From the NCBI RefSeq assembly GCF_030499535.1, contig NZ_JASTLB010000001.1, forward strand, positions 6,944,001-7,008,000: DNA of 64,000 nucleotides, given 5' to 3'. Positions 62,294 to 64,000 of the stretch are shown here, in pieces. Position 1 is the first letter of the stretch. Every line of letters begins with the position of its first letter. The translations under genes and the position numbers were made by a program. This stretch comes from Streptomyces sp. TG1A-8 (GTDB lineage: Bacteria; Actinomycetota; Actinomycetes; Streptomycetales; Streptomycetaceae). The notes under the pieces were generated by a model, which saw only the letters and a program-made list of their open reading frames with translations, was not told the DNA's origin and ran no database searches.

Positions 62294-63166
62294 TCAGTTG
62301 TGCGTGGTGGCCGGTGAGCCGGCGATGGCGGTCAGTCGGAGCTTGGTCTCGTCCTCGCTGCCGGGCGCGGCGGTCATGATGACGATCTTGAGTTCGCGGT
62401 CGCCGTCGGTCAGGGTGTCGCAGTCCACCGTGACAGGTCCTACCGAGGGGTGGTCGATCGTCTTGTGGTCCTCGCGGTGCGCGGCCACCTCTCCGGTCGC
62501 TCACAGCTCGGCGAATCCGGTGTTGCCGGCGATCAGGTCGCGGATCAGAGAGGCAAGGCGCGTGTCGTGGGGGAAGCGGCCGGTGGCGCGGCGCAGGTCG
62601 GAGACGACGGCGTCGGTGGCGTGCCGGCCCGTCTCGGTCACTGGCCACAGTGCGAGGCGGGCGGGGCTTTCGGCGACCGGGAATCTGTCGCGGGCGAAGT
62701 TGCGCAGGCGCGGCGGCGAGGCGGAGGGATCGCCGAGGAGTGCGGCCCATCCGTGATTCCACCAGATCAGCTGCCAGTCCGCGGCGAAGACGGCGACCGC
62801 GACGTCCCCGAGGCGGGCGAGTACCCGCTGAACGCCGGGCGGGAGATGGTCAGGGACTGTTCCGTGCGACGGTGGGACCAGGTCGGCCAGCCGGTACAGG
62901 TGGTCTCGCTCGGCGGTGGACAGTTGCAGGGAGCGCGCCAGGGATGCCACCACGCTCGCTGAGGGTGTGGTGGCGCGTCCTTGTTCCAGGCGTACGATGT
63001 AATTGACCGACATTCCTGCGAGGTCGGCCAGTTCCTCGCGCCGCAGCCTGGCCGTGCGGCGCCCTCGTGCCGTCGGCAATCCGGCGGCCTCCGGGGGCAG
63101 CCGGTCACGCCACGTGCGGATCATCGCGCCCAGTCCGCTTCCGGGTCTTGCCGTCATGTTTCTCAT
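62294..63166 (-). pseudogene. MmyB-like XRE regulator with Trp-to-stop mutation
   Basis: ATG 63166 (or 63157): helix-turn-helix RRTARLRREELADLAGMSVN, YIVRLEQGRATTPSASVVAS, then the MmyB ligand domain (QLIWWNHGWAALLGDPSASP, RDLIAGNTGFAEL). TGA at 62501-62503 stands where relatives have Trp. The frame continues ATGEVAAHREDHKTIDHPSV, GPVTVDCDTLTDGDRELKIV to a normal end at 62294. The truncated product keeps the DNA-binding domain and most of the MmyB domain, so partial function is possible. It faces an SDR gene. Confidence 0.85.
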
Positions 63167-63271
63167 TCTCGTGCGTTCATGGTCGCCGGGGCGGGCGCGA
63201 GGGTGGTACTGCTTTTCCTAACGTCGAAGTCTCCCTGGTCCATACCTCCCAGCCGCAGGAGGATCGAAGGC

Positions 63272-63970
63272 ATGACGATTACCTTCATCACCGGAGCCAA
63301 CAAGGGTCTCGGCCGCGAGACCGCCCGCCGCCTGATCGAGCACGGCCACACCGTGCTCGTCGGAGCCCGCAACCGTGAGCAGGGCGAGGAGGCCGCCGCA
63401 GCGCTCGGCGCACGCTACGTTCCCATCGACGTCAGGGACGACGCGTCCGTGGCCGCCGCGGCCGCGAACGTCGCCGAACACGAGGGCAGGATCGACGTCC
63501 TGATCAACAACGCCGGTGTGCACGGTGCCGCCGGCGATCCCAGCGACCTCACCGCCGCCGATGCCCTCGCCGTTTTCGACGTCAACGTCATCGGCGTCAT
63601 CCGCACCACCACCGCGTTCCTGCCGCTGCTGCGCCGTTCGGATGACCCTATGATCGTCAACGTCAGCAGCGGCATGGGCTCCCTCGCCCTCACCCACGAC
63701 CCCGACCGGCCCGAGTCGCATGTCGTCGCGCCGCTGTACACCTCCTCGAAGGCGGCGCTGACGATGCTGACCACGCAGTACGCCAAGGGACTCAAGGACA
63801 TCCGCGTCAACGCCGCCGATCCCGGCTACACCGCGACCGACCTCAACGGTCACAGCGGCCCCCAGACCGTCACCGAGGGCACGGACGCGATCGTGGCCCT
63901 CGCCACCGAGGGGCCCGGCGCCGCAACCGGGCGCTTCGTCTCCCGCCATGGCGAGATCGCCTGGTCCTGA
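63272..63970 (+). CDS. SDR-family oxidoreductase (carbonyl-reductase type)
   Basis: 232 aa from ATG 63272 behind CAGGAGGATCG. ITFITGANKGLGRETARRLI is the cofactor site, LINNAGVHG the NNAG motif, IVNVSSGMGSLALTHD the serine region, and Tyr/Lys lie in PLYTSSKAALTMLTTQYAKG. NKGLGRETARRL is typical of the carbonyl-reductase-like SDRs that in Streptomyces are regularly paired with MmyB regulators, as here (divergent, 105 bp apart). Likely role: NADPH-dependent reduction of a reactive carbonyl. The window ends 30 bp later. Confidence 0.9.
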   Translation: MTITFITGANKGLGRETARRLIEHGHTVLVGARNREQGEEAAAALGARYVPIDVRDDASVAAAAANVAEHEGRIDVLINNAGVHGAAGDPSDLTAADALAVFDVNVIGVIRTTTAFLPLLRRSDDPMIVNVSSGMGSLALTHDPDRPESHVVAPLYTSSKAALTMLTTQYAKGLKDIRVNAADPGYTATDLNGHSGPQTVTEGTDAIVALATEGPGAATGRFVSRHGEIAWS

Positions 63971-64000
63971 ACCTGTTCGGGCTGGACCAGCCGTTCAAGG

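Noticed and set aside
44843..62503. TGA read as tryptophan (recoding)
   Set aside because: Many intact genes in the window terminate with TGA, and the affected genes are mostly transposase remnants, which fits decay better.
1..64000. CRISPR arrays, tRNA and rRNA genes
   Set aside because: No regularly spaced short repeats, cloverleaf-type sequences or rRNA segments were recognised by eye.

Overview
The window is very GC-rich with strong third-position GC bias. Its gene families (MmyB-like XRE regulators, MHS transporters, SARP remnants, DUF6262, and above all a telomere terminal protein Tpg) point to Streptomyces or a close relative. The density of insertion sequences, truncated genes and stop-broken genes, plus the Tpg gene, suggests a chromosome arm or a linear plasmid rather than core chromosome. 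No rRNA, tRNA or CRISPR array was seen.

Layout. 1-4.7 kb: an MmyB regulator cut by the window edge, an in-frame alcohol dehydrogenase/cupin chimera, a decayed oxidoreductase, an MFS exporter and IS701/ArsR debris. 4.8-7.8 kb: an intact metal-efflux unit, a divergent ArsR repressor facing a P1B-4 ATPase plus a [2Fe-2S] ferredoxin, with an operator-like dyad and a terminator. 7.8-10 kb: remains of a tyrosine-integrase/DUF6262 element cut by IS5 and IS256 pieces. 10.1-19.4 kb: the largest intact unit, a divergent catabolic regulon. DUF993 aldolase-like, isomerase, CoA-transferase and enoyl-CoA hydratase run leftward. SDR, glycerate kinase, MHS transporter and a LacI regulator run rightward, with two AACCGGTT-type operators between the arms. 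19.4-21.8 kb: an IS3 element split by an intact ISAs1-type element with 28-bp inverted repeats and a 10-bp target duplication. 22.2-24.3 kb: a secreted phosphoesterase and a lipoprotein.

24.6-31.4 kb: IS3 debris, a tpg 3' fragment, a FAD monooxygenase, a nearly full tpg gene, a MarR/quinone-oxidoreductase divergon, and a broken zinc-ribbon/multi-HTH gene pair. 31.4-38.1 kb: two structural or secreted-type proteins (one with DUF11 repeats), a frameshifted winged-helix protein and a LysR/dehydrogenase divergon. 38.3-47.4 kb: heavy IS territory (IS6, tandem IS5, IS110, IS5, IS256, ISL3), with an SDR, an MFS pump and a LysR gene surviving between. 47.4-51.6 kb: a SARP remnant, a TetR/SDR divergon and two IS3 halves facing each other.

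51.9-56.9 kb: a block with visibly lower GC, holding an SDR, a malic/malolactic-type enzyme, a class II fumarase (overlapping start) and an alpha/beta hydrolase. 57-64 kb: IS5 and IS630 remnants, a tautomerase, a broken TetR gene, an intact IS3 element, an integrase fragment, a decayed IS6 and a final MmyB/SDR divergon whose regulator has a premature stop.

A recurring theme is a regulator transcribed away from a short oxidoreductase (MarR-QOR, LysR-ADH, TetR-SDR, MmyB-SDR), as if small self-regulated redox modules accumulate here between insertion sequences. The most promising uncharacterised systems are the LacI-controlled DUF993 catabolic regulon and the malolactic-like enzyme/fumarase operon.
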